Below are positions 53,543 to 61,887 of a DNA stretch of 64,000 bases, piece after piece. A program made the position numbers and the translations under genes. The first letter of the stretch is position 1; every line of letters starts with the position of its first letter. Location of the stretch: NCBI GenBank assembly GCA_946885845.1, contig CAMPHJ010000002.1, positions 62,001 to 126,000 of the forward strand, read 5' to 3'. Under the pieces are notes generated by a model that was given only the letters and a program-made list of their open reading frames with translations, was not told the DNA's origin and did not search any database. This DNA is from an uncultured Sphingobium sp. Lineage in GTDB: Bacteria > Pseudomonadota > Alphaproteobacteria > Sphingomonadales > Sphingomonadaceae.

Positions 53543-54366
53543 GAAGTATTCCTTTTTGATCGCCAGTAAGAGGCATAGGTCTTGCACGCGGCCAGATCGC
53601 GCGAGTCAGCATCGCGATCAAACCGTTCCAGATCTGCTTTTAGGCTCGTCATCCGTTCCAAAGAAGCGATTGCCCGCTCTACTATCATGTAGAGAGCCTC
53701 GATTGTTTCGGATCGGGACAGATCTTCCCTCATTCCTTCCAGTTTCCTGAAAGTAGCGACGAGCCTCCGCTCGATAGCGAACGGGCCGCTGAGCCGGTGC
53801 GTATGACCTTCCGGGTCGATCCATACGAACCAGCCATCGCTATCCGTCCAGCTCCGATGAAATCGCGCCTGGCTGTCGATCCACGACCATGCCTGGGCCC
53901 GGGTGGGACTGATGGGGGCGTCATCGGCCTCGGCTGCATCCTGCATCACCTGTTGCTGGGTGAGGGTCGGCGGTCCTTTCAGAATGCGCCTGCGGTCATC
54001 CGGCAGATTGCTGGTATCCAGGAACAGCCTGATATGCTCCTCATGGAGCGCGACGATCAGGCAGATTTCGGCGCATGCGGAACCGAGCCTGTCGATTTCC
54101 TGCACTAGCTCTCCCGCCGCGCGCCGTGTGTCATCGGCAGCGACCGCATTCCAGCCGGCAATGTCGTCTCCGATGACGGTCAGCCTGTCGCGCCTTTCGA
54201 TTATCGCTCTGCGCGCTTTGTCGCGCAGGTCACGATCGGAGCTTTCCATGCCGGAGATGAGGTCGTCGATTTCCCGCTGAATTTGCTGCATCTCATCGAT
54301 GATCGGCTGATAGTGGCTGAGCTGGTGCGCTACGCCATTTCGATCGATCCAACTGGACGGGCTCAT
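53539..54366 (-). CDS. coiled-coil protein with repeated WID-x2-G-x2-H-x-LS motif
   Basis: A 275-residue protein with two copies of one motif: SWIDRNGVAHQLS (residues 5-17) and VWIDPEGHTHRLS (181-193), with a third partial one at 162 (WIDSQARFH). Both full copies are followed by long helices rich in Ile, Glu and Arg, so the protein looks like a duplicated unit. No family was recognised. It is coupled to genes on both sides by ATGA overlaps. Confidence 0.6.
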   Translation of the reverse strand: MSPSSWIDRNGVAHQLSHYQPIIDEMQQIQREIDDLISGMESSDRDLRDKARRAIIERRDRLTVIGDDIAGWNAVAADDTRRAAGELVQEIDRLGSACAEICLIVALHEEHIRLFLDTSNLPDDRRRILKGPPTLTQQQVMQDAAEADDAPISPTRAQAWSWIDSQARFHRSWTDSDGWFVWIDPEGHTHRLSGPFAIERRLVATFRKLEGMREDLSRSETIEALYMIVERAIASLERMTSLKADLERFDRDADSRDLAACKTYASYWRSKRNTS

Positions 54367-54995
54367 GCCATGAACTCCCTGTAGCTGAGGTTGGCGCCAT
54401 GCTGTTCCAGCCAGTCGGCCGCTTCCCCACGGCACAGATCGCCCGGCAGGTCTGCGTGACGGATGCGGCAGGTGACGCGAACCAGCCAGCGCTGGTCAGC
54501 CGTCATCGGCTGCTGACGCCAGGCCCCTTCGAGACGATACTCCTCATCCCGCGCGAGCCATTCCGCGCGCTCATCAACATAGGTGGCGAGGCGCCGTTGC
54601 CAGGTAACCAACAGCCCGCGTGCTGCGAGTTCACGTTCCTGCCTGTCCAGCAGGCGGACCATGATGGTGCCGAGCGAGGCTTCGGAATCGCTGTCAATCA
54701 GTTCGTCCGCCAGGGCGAGCATATGATGGCCGACGCCGGCCAGCAGACCGGCGAGCGCATCGGCATCACAGGCCCGCATTCCGACATTCACCATCACGCC
54801 ACCAAGCGTGATCTTGTGGTGCATGTCGGTAGGATTGGTCGCCACCGTCTTGAAAGCTGGCTCGATGAGGTGCCGCCGCCGCTCGGCGACGGCGGCGCGC
54901 TGTTCGGCCAGCGCGGCGATGCGGGCGTCCGCAGCGCCGAGGAGGTGGTCGATGTCCGGCGGTCCATCGGTATTATCGTAAATTTGCGATGCCAT
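54363..54995 (-). CDS. TraD-like conjugation accessory protein
   Basis: A 210-residue protein. After a coiled coil (AADARIAALAEQRAAVAERRRHL) comes KITLGGVMVNVGMRACDADALAGLLAGV, which resembles the TraD-family pattern LGGLVVKAGL-D-A-L-G-LL. Such small relaxosome proteins sit next to the relaxase gene and oriT in Ti-like and MOBQ systems, as here. Start ATG 54995; the frame is open to 55160 but that would cross the operator. The assignment is by motif, so moderate. Confidence 0.5.
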   Translation of the reverse strand: MASQIYDNTDGPPDIDHLLGAADARIAALAEQRAAVAERRRHLIEPAFKTVATNPTDMHHKITLGGVMVNVGMRACDADALAGLLAGVGHHMLALADELIDSDSEASLGTIMVRLLDRQERELAARGLLVTWQRRLATYVDERAEWLARDEEYRLEGAWRQQPMTADQRWLVRVTCRIRHADLPGDLCRGEAADWLEQHGANLSYREFMA

Positions 54996-55134
54996 GTCTG
55001 GTGCTCCTGTCTGAATGACAGGGTGCAGAATCGCGGATCCGCCGATCGAAACACTCCCTGACTCAGGGAATGTTCGCTCGGGACGAGGGGGTAGGGTTGG
55101 GGGGCTGAAGATTAGCGCAAGAAATGTTTCACCG
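54996..55134. promoter_or_regulatory. divergent control region and possible oriT
   Basis: The 139 bases between the TraD-like and relaxase genes hold two palindromes, GCGGATCCGC at 55033-55042 and the operator at 55055-55069, and then a G-rich tract. oriT often lies between traD-like and relaxase genes; no known nic core was recognised. Confidence 0.4.
55055..55069. promoter_or_regulatory. perfect dyad operator TCCCTGACTCAGGGA
   Basis: Two 7-bp arms (TCCCTGA / TCAGGGA) around one C. A near copy sits upstream of the ParB-like gene at 51481. The paired placement suggests one DNA-binding protein controls both units. Confidence 0.65.
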
Positions 55135-57531
55135 ATGGCGAAGACTACTCCCTCCCGCACTGCGGTTCAGGCTGCCCCCCAACCAGCCAAGAAGAAGCCG
55201 CACATCTATGTGCCTGCGCTGATCAGCGACAATTTCGGACGCTTGTCGATCCTTACGGCGGACACCGCAAATCCCTTCGTTGCTAAAAAACTGGATTCTG
55301 CGTCCCGCCGGTTGCAAATCCGAGCGGAGGAAAAGCTGGGGCGCGATCAGCATCGCGATTATGTCCTCGCGGAGAGGGGCCTGACGATCGAGTTCCGGGA
55401 GGCCGAGCAGGCGCGCCGCATGGGGCGACGGCTGATTGGAACGAAGGTCCGGCCGGAGAAGATCCGGCATCGACCGCCCAAGGAGCGCCAACGTGGATGG
55501 CCCCATGCATCGCGCGCTCTGCCGAAATATAGTGGCCTTGTCCTGGACCGTAAGGGCGAACGTGGCGTGTTCGTGCGTATCCGCTATTATTCGCGCAAGA
55601 CCGCAGAGGCCGGCGTGTCATCCCGCGTTGTCAAATATGTATTCAATGGCGCGGAGCTGGATGCCGCAGGTCAGCCGTATTTCGTCTCAAACGTCGGGCG
55701 CGACGTGGACGAGGCACACTGCGCCTTCGACCATCTGGAGCAGGTCAACTGGGCGGCGCAGAAGAACGCCAAGCTGCTGATGCATGCCATCATGGCGGTC
55801 GATTATCGCCAGACGCCGGACGATATGATGCGGACTGGCGTAGTCTGGGCGGAGGAAGCACTGGGGCGCTTCGGCCTGCCTTATGTCGTGACCCTTCATG
55901 CGCCGCCTGAGGACGGGGACGAGCGCAACTGGCATCTCCACATCCTTTTCAGCTTCCGCCCGCTGGCACGAGTTGGCGATCGTCAGTGGGAGGTAGGCGA
56001 GATGCTGCGCACAGATCTGGACAATCCCCAGGCGATGCGGCTCATGCGCGAGATGTACGCGTCGGTGATGACGATCACCTCGTTCGAGAGCGGTATCAAC
56101 CAGCCCTATACCGCCAAGAGCAATGCCGCGCGGGGACTGGTGCACGAACCGCAGGAGCATCTTGGCGGTGCGCGAACCAACATGGTGCGAAACGGCCATC
56201 ACATCGCGAAGAACGAGGAAAATTTCGAGCGGGTGATGCGCTCCGAAGCAGCTGCGCTCGACGAGGATTTGCGCCATGTCGACGAGGCGCTGGCGAGGGA
56301 GCAGGAGGTTGCTCGCGGCATCAGGCAGCGCTGGTCGAGGATAGCAGCGACACTGCCTCAGGTCCCGCAGCGGATCATGGCGTCTCTCGTCAATATCGAC
56401 ATGCCGGTCATTACGCCGGTGCCGCCTGCATCCGTGCCGTTCGTCGCTCCGGCTCTTGAACTCCCTGTACGGAGCGAGGTGTTCCGCTTCGCTGGTCTTG
56501 TCGACGCCGTGGTGGAACCGGTGAAGGCGGCGCCAACGAATGTCGAGCGTTACTATCCGCCGAGCATTCCGGTGCGCTCAGTCATCCTGCCAGATATGCC
56601 GCCGCTCGAAATCGCAAATTTGCGATTGCCCATGCGACAGGCTGACGCTGCGTCACCGTTGCCCGCAATAGCCAATCCGGTCGTGCGGCCGCTGGTGCCG
56701 GCGATCAGTGTCCAGATGCCGATCTCTCCTTTGCTCGCAATCGACAGCGCGCCGGATCTGCGCATGGTTTCGCCGCCCCGTGCACATGTTCCTGCGCCTG
56801 TTCCGTACATTTTCTCATCGGGCCTGCCCGCTGTGCAGAGAGTGCCGCATATGCCGCAGCGTCTGTCGGAATTGCCGGTCGCGATCAGAGGGGCGCATAT
56901 GCCGCCCGCTGTTCCTATCCAGCGCCCATCGTCCGTTGCCGACACCGCTACGCTTGGCCTCTCCATTGCGCGTATCAACGACGCGCTGGAGGATCACGGC
57001 CGGCGCGAAGAGGATCGGGCTGCGGTCGACAAGGCCCGGCAGATGGCGGTTGCCAGGGCTGCCGATGAAGAGCGTCGGCGGCAGGCGCTTGACAGCCTTC
57101 TGGCGCAGATCATCGCTGAGCGGCGTGCCATCAACAGACGTGACGGCAAGCGCCGGGTTGAAGCCGAACTGCTGGCGCGCCATGGCCTTGTTCAGGATGA
57201 TATCGTGACAGAGGAGGTTCAGGCCCAACTGGACAATATTGCCAGGGAGCGGGCCTTAGAGGTGGGGCAACTGGCCGAGGTTGGACGAGAGGCCGTGGTA
57301 GCCCAGGGTGCGGCACCGCCGCAGGGCGGGCATGAGGCGGATGCGCCTCGCCGACAATCGCTGGCAGGTTGGCTCAGAGCGGCGACACATGCGGATCGGA
57401 TCGCGGCACTCGATGATGACGAGCACTGGCCCCGGCGCAGGCGAGAGAACGAAGGCCGCCCGGCCGGATCGCAGATCGATACCGGCCGTAAAAAGCAGCT
57501 GCCGATCACGCTTCAGGGGCCAGATCTTTAA
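55135..57531 (+). CDS. HUH relaxase (MobA/MobL-VirD2-like)
   Basis: A 798-residue protein with the HUH nickase motif H267-L-H269 in NWHLHILFSFRPL, preceded by VVTLHAPPEDGDE. Tyr candidates for DNA attachment lie in RIRYYSRK near residue 150. The C-terminal half is Pro-rich, then helical and Arg-rich, with no helicase motif. The protein would nick oriT and lead the strand through a type IV channel. ATG 55135 is preferred to the ATG at 55015, which lies upstream of the operator. It is divergent from the TraD-like operon. Confidence 0.75.
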   Translation: MAKTTPSRTAVQAAPQPAKKKPHIYVPALISDNFGRLSILTADTANPFVAKKLDSASRRLQIRAEEKLGRDQHRDYVLAERGLTIEFREAEQARRMGRRLIGTKVRPEKIRHRPPKERQRGWPHASRALPKYSGLVLDRKGERGVFVRIRYYSRKTAEAGVSSRVVKYVFNGAELDAAGQPYFVSNVGRDVDEAHCAFDHLEQVNWAAQKNAKLLMHAIMAVDYRQTPDDMMRTGVVWAEEALGRFGLPYVVTLHAPPEDGDERNWHLHILFSFRPLARVGDRQWEVGEMLRTDLDNPQAMRLMREMYASVMTITSFESGINQPYTAKSNAARGLVHEPQEHLGGARTNMVRNGHHIAKNEENFERVMRSEAAALDEDLRHVDEALAREQEVARGIRQRWSRIAATLPQVPQRIMASLVNIDMPVITPVPPASVPFVAPALELPVRSEVFRFAGLVDAVVEPVKAAPTNVERYYPPSIPVRSVILPDMPPLEIANLRLPMRQADAASPLPAIANPVVRPLVPAISVQMPISPLLAIDSAPDLRMVSPPRAHVPAPVPYIFSSGLPAVQRVPHMPQRLSELPVAIRGAHMPPAVPIQRPSSVADTATLGLSIARINDALEDHGRREEDRAAVDKARQMAVARAADEERRRQALDSLLAQIIAERRAINRRDGKRRVEAELLARHGLVQDDIVTEEVQAQLDNIARERALEVGQLAEVGREAVVAQGAAPPQGGHEADAPRRQSLAGWLRAATHADRIAALDDDEHWPRRRRENEGRPAGSQIDTGRKKQLPITLQGPDL

Positions 57532-57796
57532 CCCGGCCGCTGGCGATTGCATAGGCGTCGCACATCGTAACGCCTGACCCTTTGCTGGGATATACAAGGT
57601 CACGGAACTCCTTGCAGAAAGCGTGCGGCACATCGTCGCGCACATACCAACGGGCGAAAGGACAGAAGCCGCACAGGGGCAAATCATCAAGTGCGATGCC
57701 CACTGTGATCGTCACCGGTCCTCGCGCATCGGGATTGGGCCTCCACAGTTCCTCGATATCGGCGGCAGTCAAATCGCTTGGGTCGAAAGTCATCAT
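57506..57796 (-). CDS. small Cys-rich hypothetical protein
   Basis: A 96-residue protein with CGFCPF, FCKEF and MCDAY, four Cys that could bind a metal or cluster. It starts at ATG 57796 (or 57793) after AAGGAGAAG, overlapping the relaxase tail by 26 bases on the opposite strand. No family was recognised. Confidence 0.5.
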   Translation of the reverse strand: MMTFDPSDLTAADIEELWRPNPDARGPVTITVGIALDDLPLCGFCPFARWYVRDDVPHAFCKEFRDLVYPSKGSGVTMCDAYAIASGRVKDLAPEA

Positions 57797-58059
57797 CTTC
57801 TCCTTGTGATGAGCGTGCACCGGCACGCGGCGAAACAGCGTTAGCGCTGAATTCATGAGATTGGGTTGGCCTTGCTGCGGAGACGGCATTGCCATGCGGC
57901 CGCTGTGAAAAAGGCGCCTTCGCCAGGCTTGGCACCAGATTGCGGTCCATGACGGATTATCAGTGATCGGAAGATCGTTGGGGAAAATGGCATGACGCCG
58001 CCCAGCGGCTCCGGTCCGCGACCGCCGTCCGGCGGCGCGTTCTTCATGGAGAAAACGTT

Positions 58060-58869
58060 ATGCGTCAATGGCAACGCCAGCCGCTTCAATATCCGTATGA
58101 ACATATCGTCTGCTATGATCTGGAAACCATCGTGGATCAGGAGATGGAGGATGGCAGCTTCCCGCCATGGCCCAGGCATCGCCCGGTGGCCGGGGCATTC
58201 CTGACGGCCAGATGGTCGCAGGATCGCTACAGCTTCCGGTTCGACACACTGCTGTGCCGGGAAGGGACGGAGGAAGAGTTCTATCGCAAGGTCGACAGCC
58301 TGCTCCCGCAAGACTGCCTCGGCGTTTCGCTGAATGGCCGGAATTTCGACAATATCGTTCTTCGCCTGCAGGCCGAGCGCCATGGTCTCTTCAACCTGCG
58401 CAACATCGCCCGTCAAGCGGATGCCGGGCGCTTCGATGTCGCCCATCTTGACCTGATGGATGCGTTCGGCGGTGGTCGGGGCACGTCGCTGGCGGAACTG
58501 TGCAGGGCGCTGGATATCCCGGTGAAGACCAGCGTGTCCGGGGCTGATGTCGGCGAGCTTTGGCGGGCCGGCGATGTCGCGGGGGTCAAAGCCTATGTGC
58601 AGGAGGACGTTATCGCGACCTATGTCCTCCATCTGCACGCCGCCGCCTGGCGCGGAGGCGATGATCGGCTGCTGGCCTTGCCCCTGGCTGACCTCAGCCT
58701 CTGGATCGAGAGCGAACCAAGGCTGCACCATTTGCTGCCGTTCGCGACGTGTCGCCCGGCGCTCTGGGCGCGGTCACGCGCGCCAGCGCTGCGGGCAGAG
58801 GCGGCCCTTGCCGATGCCGAGCTTCGGCTGAGGCGCGAGCAGGACGAAGCCGCGTTCGCCGCCCACTAG
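58060..58869 (+). CDS. PolB-type 3'-5' exonuclease domain protein
   Basis: A 269-residue protein of the RNase H-like DEDDy group related to the DNA polymerase B exonuclease domain. D20 and E22 are in CYDLETIVD, F96-D97 in LNGRNFDNI, and Y179-xxx-D183 in YVQEDVIATY. All four acidic residues are there, so the site looks active. It has no polymerase domain. It is the first of a plus-strand group; a palindrome and TGGAGAA precede the ATG. Confidence 0.75.
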   Translation: MRQWQRQPLQYPYEHIVCYDLETIVDQEMEDGSFPPWPRHRPVAGAFLTARWSQDRYSFRFDTLLCREGTEEEFYRKVDSLLPQDCLGVSLNGRNFDNIVLRLQAERHGLFNLRNIARQADAGRFDVAHLDLMDAFGGGRGTSLAELCRALDIPVKTSVSGADVGELWRAGDVAGVKAYVQEDVIATYVLHLHAAAWRGGDDRLLALPLADLSLWIESEPRLHHLLPFATCRPALWARSRAPALRAEAALADAELRLRREQDEAAFAAH

Positions 58870-58968
58870 ATCGGCTTCACCACTTCCATCCAAAACCCAT
58901 TCGCGCGCGCTCATCGCTCCGGCTGCTTCCGGAGCCGATTGCGTGCGCCCGCATATCAGGACATATTC

Positions 58969-59601
58969 ATGACCGACGAACCCGTTACCTTTGTATCCCT
59001 CGCCTTGGCGAGCATCGCCATACCGCCTACCGCGAACGCCGATTCGCCGCCCGGAACGCATCTGGTCGGGGCCGGGCTGCTGATCGCCAAGCGCTATGGC
59101 TCGCGCTGGCGGTTCAGCAGCGAGGCGGCCACCGTTTCGGCCGGAGAGAAGGAGCAGAACCTTCTGATCTGGATGGCCGACCGCCTGCCCATGGCCGACA
59201 CGATGATCGGCTGGCAGATCGATCAGCATTTGGTCCCGGCCCTGATCGATGCCGCGGCTCATGCGGACCCGGCCATCGCCCATCATTTCACGCTGCGGCT
59301 TGCGCGGGCGCTTCGCAACAACGTCGTTGATCTTTCGATCGACGGCCGAGTCGCTACCGCCAGGATGGCGGAAGACGCAGCCACAGCGCCCAGCATGGCC
59401 CCGGACGCACTGCTCGCAGCTTGGGGCATTGGTCGTCTCGATGCCGTGCGCGCAGACCTGGCGACCGAGGCGCTCGGCACCTGGTTGGCGTTCGTCCGGC
59501 AGGCGAAGGCGCTGGGCATGGAAGCCGAACAGGCGACACGCGACTGGATGCACCGCAGCAGCAGCATTCGTCCGGTGGATGACAGGCAGAACATGGGCTG
59601 A
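58969..59601 (+). CDS. hypothetical protein, possibly degenerate exonuclease fold
   Basis: A 210-residue protein starting at ATG 58969. It has no full catalytic set but shows MIGWQIDQHLVPALIDAA, similar to the TLVGFN-xFD-xPxLxxRA part of PolB-type exonucleases, after WMADRLP. It may be an inactive paralogue of the preceding gene; this is a weak inference. A hairpin lies just upstream of the start. Confidence 0.5.
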   Translation: MTDEPVTFVSLALASIAIPPTANADSPPGTHLVGAGLLIAKRYGSRWRFSSEAATVSAGEKEQNLLIWMADRLPMADTMIGWQIDQHLVPALIDAAAHADPAIAHHFTLRLARALRNNVVDLSIDGRVATARMAEDAATAPSMAPDALLAAWGIGRLDAVRADLATEALGTWLAFVRQAKALGMEAEQATRDWMHRSSSIRPVDDRQNMG

Positions 59602-59692
59602 GCAGGAAACAGTGAAATCGGGAACCGTGAAAGAACGGAAAAATGGAATTCCCCGGCCGACAGGCCGTCACCTGAACACATGGAGTATCTGA

Positions 59693-60229
59693 ATGACACA
59701 TCCCTATCTCGCACGCGGTCAGGCATGGGCTTTGGCACTGCGGACCCTGATGGGCTATCCGCCCTATGAGCCGACACGCCACACAATGTCCTTCTGCACC
59801 AGCGGGCCGCGCGACTTCGACGATATACTGCATCTGACCGGGCTCGCGACGGAGATGCAGAAAGATATGCTGCATTTGACCTTTGCCGAACTGGATGACC
59901 CTGAGCCGTGCCTGGTATCGTTGGTCGTGCATCAGCCGCTCTGCGTCGAATGGATGTCAGGTTGCCAACTCTATGCGGCAAGCGAGCGGGCGCCGGTCGA
60001 ATTGCTGCAGGGGGACAGGCGCTGGCGCATCGATGAGCGCAACCAGCTGGTGAGCGGCAAGCTGCCGGCCCGGCATCTCCTCGCGCGTGGCGAACAGACC
60101 GCCTGGGCGCGCTGGCGCAAGGCGGCAGCAGAAATGGATGGCGTGGCGCTGACCGGCAACAAGTTCGTGCCCCAGGGGAAGCCGCTCGCCGATGCCATGC
60201 CGACAGAGGCGATCAAGGTCGTCGGCTGA
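59693..60229 (+). CDS. unknown 178-residue protein
   Basis: A 178-residue protein, soluble, with no recognised family. It starts at ATG 59693, has TLMGYPPYEPTRHTMSFCTSG and is Cys-containing in the first 100 residues. A TGGAGTATCTGA stretch precedes the start. It lies in a run of plus-strand genes of unknown function in the element. Confidence 0.45.
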   Translation: MTHPYLARGQAWALALRTLMGYPPYEPTRHTMSFCTSGPRDFDDILHLTGLATEMQKDMLHLTFAELDDPEPCLVSLVVHQPLCVEWMSGCQLYAASERAPVELLQGDRRWRIDERNQLVSGKLPARHLLARGEQTAWARWRKAAAEMDGVALTGNKFVPQGKPLADAMPTEAIKVVG

Positions 60230-60272
60230 GCCATCAACTCAACCCCTTCCGCGTCGTCATGACGCTTTCCAG

Positions 60273-60293
60273 CGCCGCCCCCTGTGGGCGGCG
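60273..60293 (+). promoter_or_regulatory. GC-rich hairpin before the MobA-like gene
   Basis: CGCCGCCC at 60273-60280 pairs with GGGCGGCG at 60286-60293, followed by a GTTTT tract and then the ribosome site AAGGAG. It could terminate the previous transcript or gate the next gene. Similar hairpins at 58022-58035 and 58916-58935 precede other genes of this block. Confidence 0.5.
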
Positions 60294-60315
60294 TTGGCGT
60301 TTTAAGGAGACTCAA

Positions 60316-61035
60316 ATGTTCATCACCCAGGATCAACTTCGCCAAGCCCGCCGCGAACTGGTGGCCCGTCCCCGCAGCATATGCCGTATCAAATGGCCGG
60401 ATTTCAAGGTCCGGCCGGTCAGCGAGGAGTGGCAATATTTCGGGCGTGTCCCGGCTTACAAGTCCGCCGTCGCCAACGTCGCCTATATCTGGCGGGACAG
60501 CGAGCCAAGCGACCGCTTCGGTTCCATGCCCGCCCGTTTTGCCGAAAGGCGGTTCGAGCTGAAAGGATCGGGGCTGCTGCTGCCGGCCAGCGCGCCGCTC
60601 TGGGCTGCCGTCGACCCTTATACCATCTGGATGGAGGCGGATGCTGTCGCAGTAGCTACAGGCGATCCCACCGCCGTGGCAGCGTGGCACGTCATGATGG
60701 AAATCCCGCTCGACGTACGGCCAGAGAACTGGCGCTGGCTGTGCGAAGGCTTTCTGCGCAGCCAGCTGGTGCAGCAGGGCGCGGCGGTGGCCTGGGCCAT
60801 CCATTCCGTCGGAGGGGACGATGGGGAGTGGATCATCAAGCCTCACATGCACGCCATCGTGACCGCCCGCTACTGGCGCCATGACAAGCGCCACGGCCGA
60901 CGTCACCCCAACTGGATCGGCAGCTGGGCACAGCAGAAGCGCATGGAATTTGCCTGGCGCCGCCGCTGTTCCAGCATGCGCGATCTCGCGCGAGCGGGAT
61001 TCCTTGTAAATGGTTGCTGGCCTCCGGCGGCTTGA
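60316..61035 (+). CDS. compact MobA/MobL-like HUH protein
   Basis: A 239-residue protein with the core of the MobA/MobL relaxase domain: SAVANVAYIWRDSEPSDRF, LWAAVDPYTIWMEADAVA, then GAAVAWAIHSV followed by H177-M-H179 in KPHMHAIVTAR. The layout is that of the NPHAHI motif. The C terminus, after PNWIGSWAQQKRMEFAWRR, is short. It lacks a visible N-terminal catalytic Tyr in the usual place, so it may be a degenerate or novel nickase. ATG 60316 follows AAGGAG. Confidence 0.6.
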   Translation: MFITQDQLRQARRELVARPRSICRIKWPDFKVRPVSEEWQYFGRVPAYKSAVANVAYIWRDSEPSDRFGSMPARFAERRFELKGSGLLLPASAPLWAAVDPYTIWMEADAVAVATGDPTAVAAWHVMMEIPLDVRPENWRWLCEGFLRSQLVQQGAAVAWAIHSVGGDDGEWIIKPHMHAIVTARYWRHDKRHGRRHPNWIGSWAQQKRMEFAWRRRCSSMRDLARAGFLVNGCWPPAA

Positions 61036-61107
61036 TAACCGGACCTTAAAGATCTGCCGCGCATGGTCGCTCGCGGAGCGGCGCGCCGGTGGGACTTGTT
61101 TCTACAC

Positions 61108-61172
61108 ACTCATGCGTCGAACCGGGAAAATTCGGACAGCCTGTCCGAAAAAATCTGTTCTGGCGCATGAGT
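61108..61172. promoter_or_regulatory. concentric double inverted repeat before the sigma-like gene
   Basis: ACTCATGCG at 61108-61116 pairs with CGCATGAGT at 61164-61172. Inside it, TTCGGACAGCCTGTCCGAA at 61131-61149 is a perfect 9+1+9 dyad. Both are centred on 61140. The position, 15 to 79 bases before the sigma-like start, suits an operator or recombination site. Confidence 0.65.
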
Positions 61173-61186
61173 AGGTAGCATCAGGA

Positions 61187-61768
61187 ATGTCAGCAGCAAC
61201 TGAGCCGAAGTCCGTCCTGACGCGCGATGAGGTGCGCGAGGCGATGCTCCAGATCAAATTCAAACCAGGCAGCGAGGTTTCCAAAGCCGCCGAGCATTTC
61301 GCGCGCCTGTGCAGATCCGATGCTGATGATATGCTCAATGAGGCCGTGAAGCGGGCGCTCTCGTCCCGGCAATGCCCCACGGGCATTGACGTCGAGCAGT
61401 TCTTAAACGGTATCCTGCGCAGCATCTCCTCCAGCCGCAGCATCGCACGCACCGCCGCGAAAAATGAAGTTTACGTGCCCATCCCGGAATTGCTTGCTGC
61501 TGTGGGCCTGACCAGCATGACATCCCCACCTCCAGATGAAATATTGGAGATCGAGCGTCAGCGGGCCGTCTACGCCGAAGTGATAGAAGAACTAGCGCGT
61601 CAATCTTCCGCCATAGCCATCCTCATTGATGCGATTGATCAAGGCCTACGGGGCAAGGATATCGAGGATCTACTAAGCATCTCGACGCATGAACTGGCAG
61701 CCCTGCGCAAGACTCTGAAGCGACGGGCGGAGAAAGCGAAAGCGGAGGTGCGGCTCGACCCGCAATGA
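61187..61768 (+). CDS. sigma-70-like regulatory protein
   Basis: A 193-residue protein with a region-2-like part (DADDMLNEAVKRALSSR, then DVEQFLNGILRSISS) and a region-4-like helix-turn-helix (AIDQGLRGKDIEDLLSISTHELAALR). It resembles an ECF-type sigma factor but is divergent and lacks the full region 2 motifs. It starts 15 bases after the concentric inverted repeats, which may be its own control site. No anti-sigma partner is adjacent. Confidence 0.5.
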   Translation: MSAATEPKSVLTRDEVREAMLQIKFKPGSEVSKAAEHFARLCRSDADDMLNEAVKRALSSRQCPTGIDVEQFLNGILRSISSSRSIARTAAKNEVYVPIPELLAAVGLTSMTSPPPDEILEIERQRAVYAEVIEELARQSSAIAILIDAIDQGLRGKDIEDLLSISTHELAALRKTLKRRAEKAKAEVRLDPQ

Positions 61769-61887
61769 CGATCGCGCTGGAAGGTGCCCGCATCATGGTA
61801 GGGCGCGTGACAAAATTATGGCCCAAAGCGGCGCAACGTATTCACAAGCCGTTGCAGATGAAGCGAAAGGCAGCTTAAGCCATCCTA

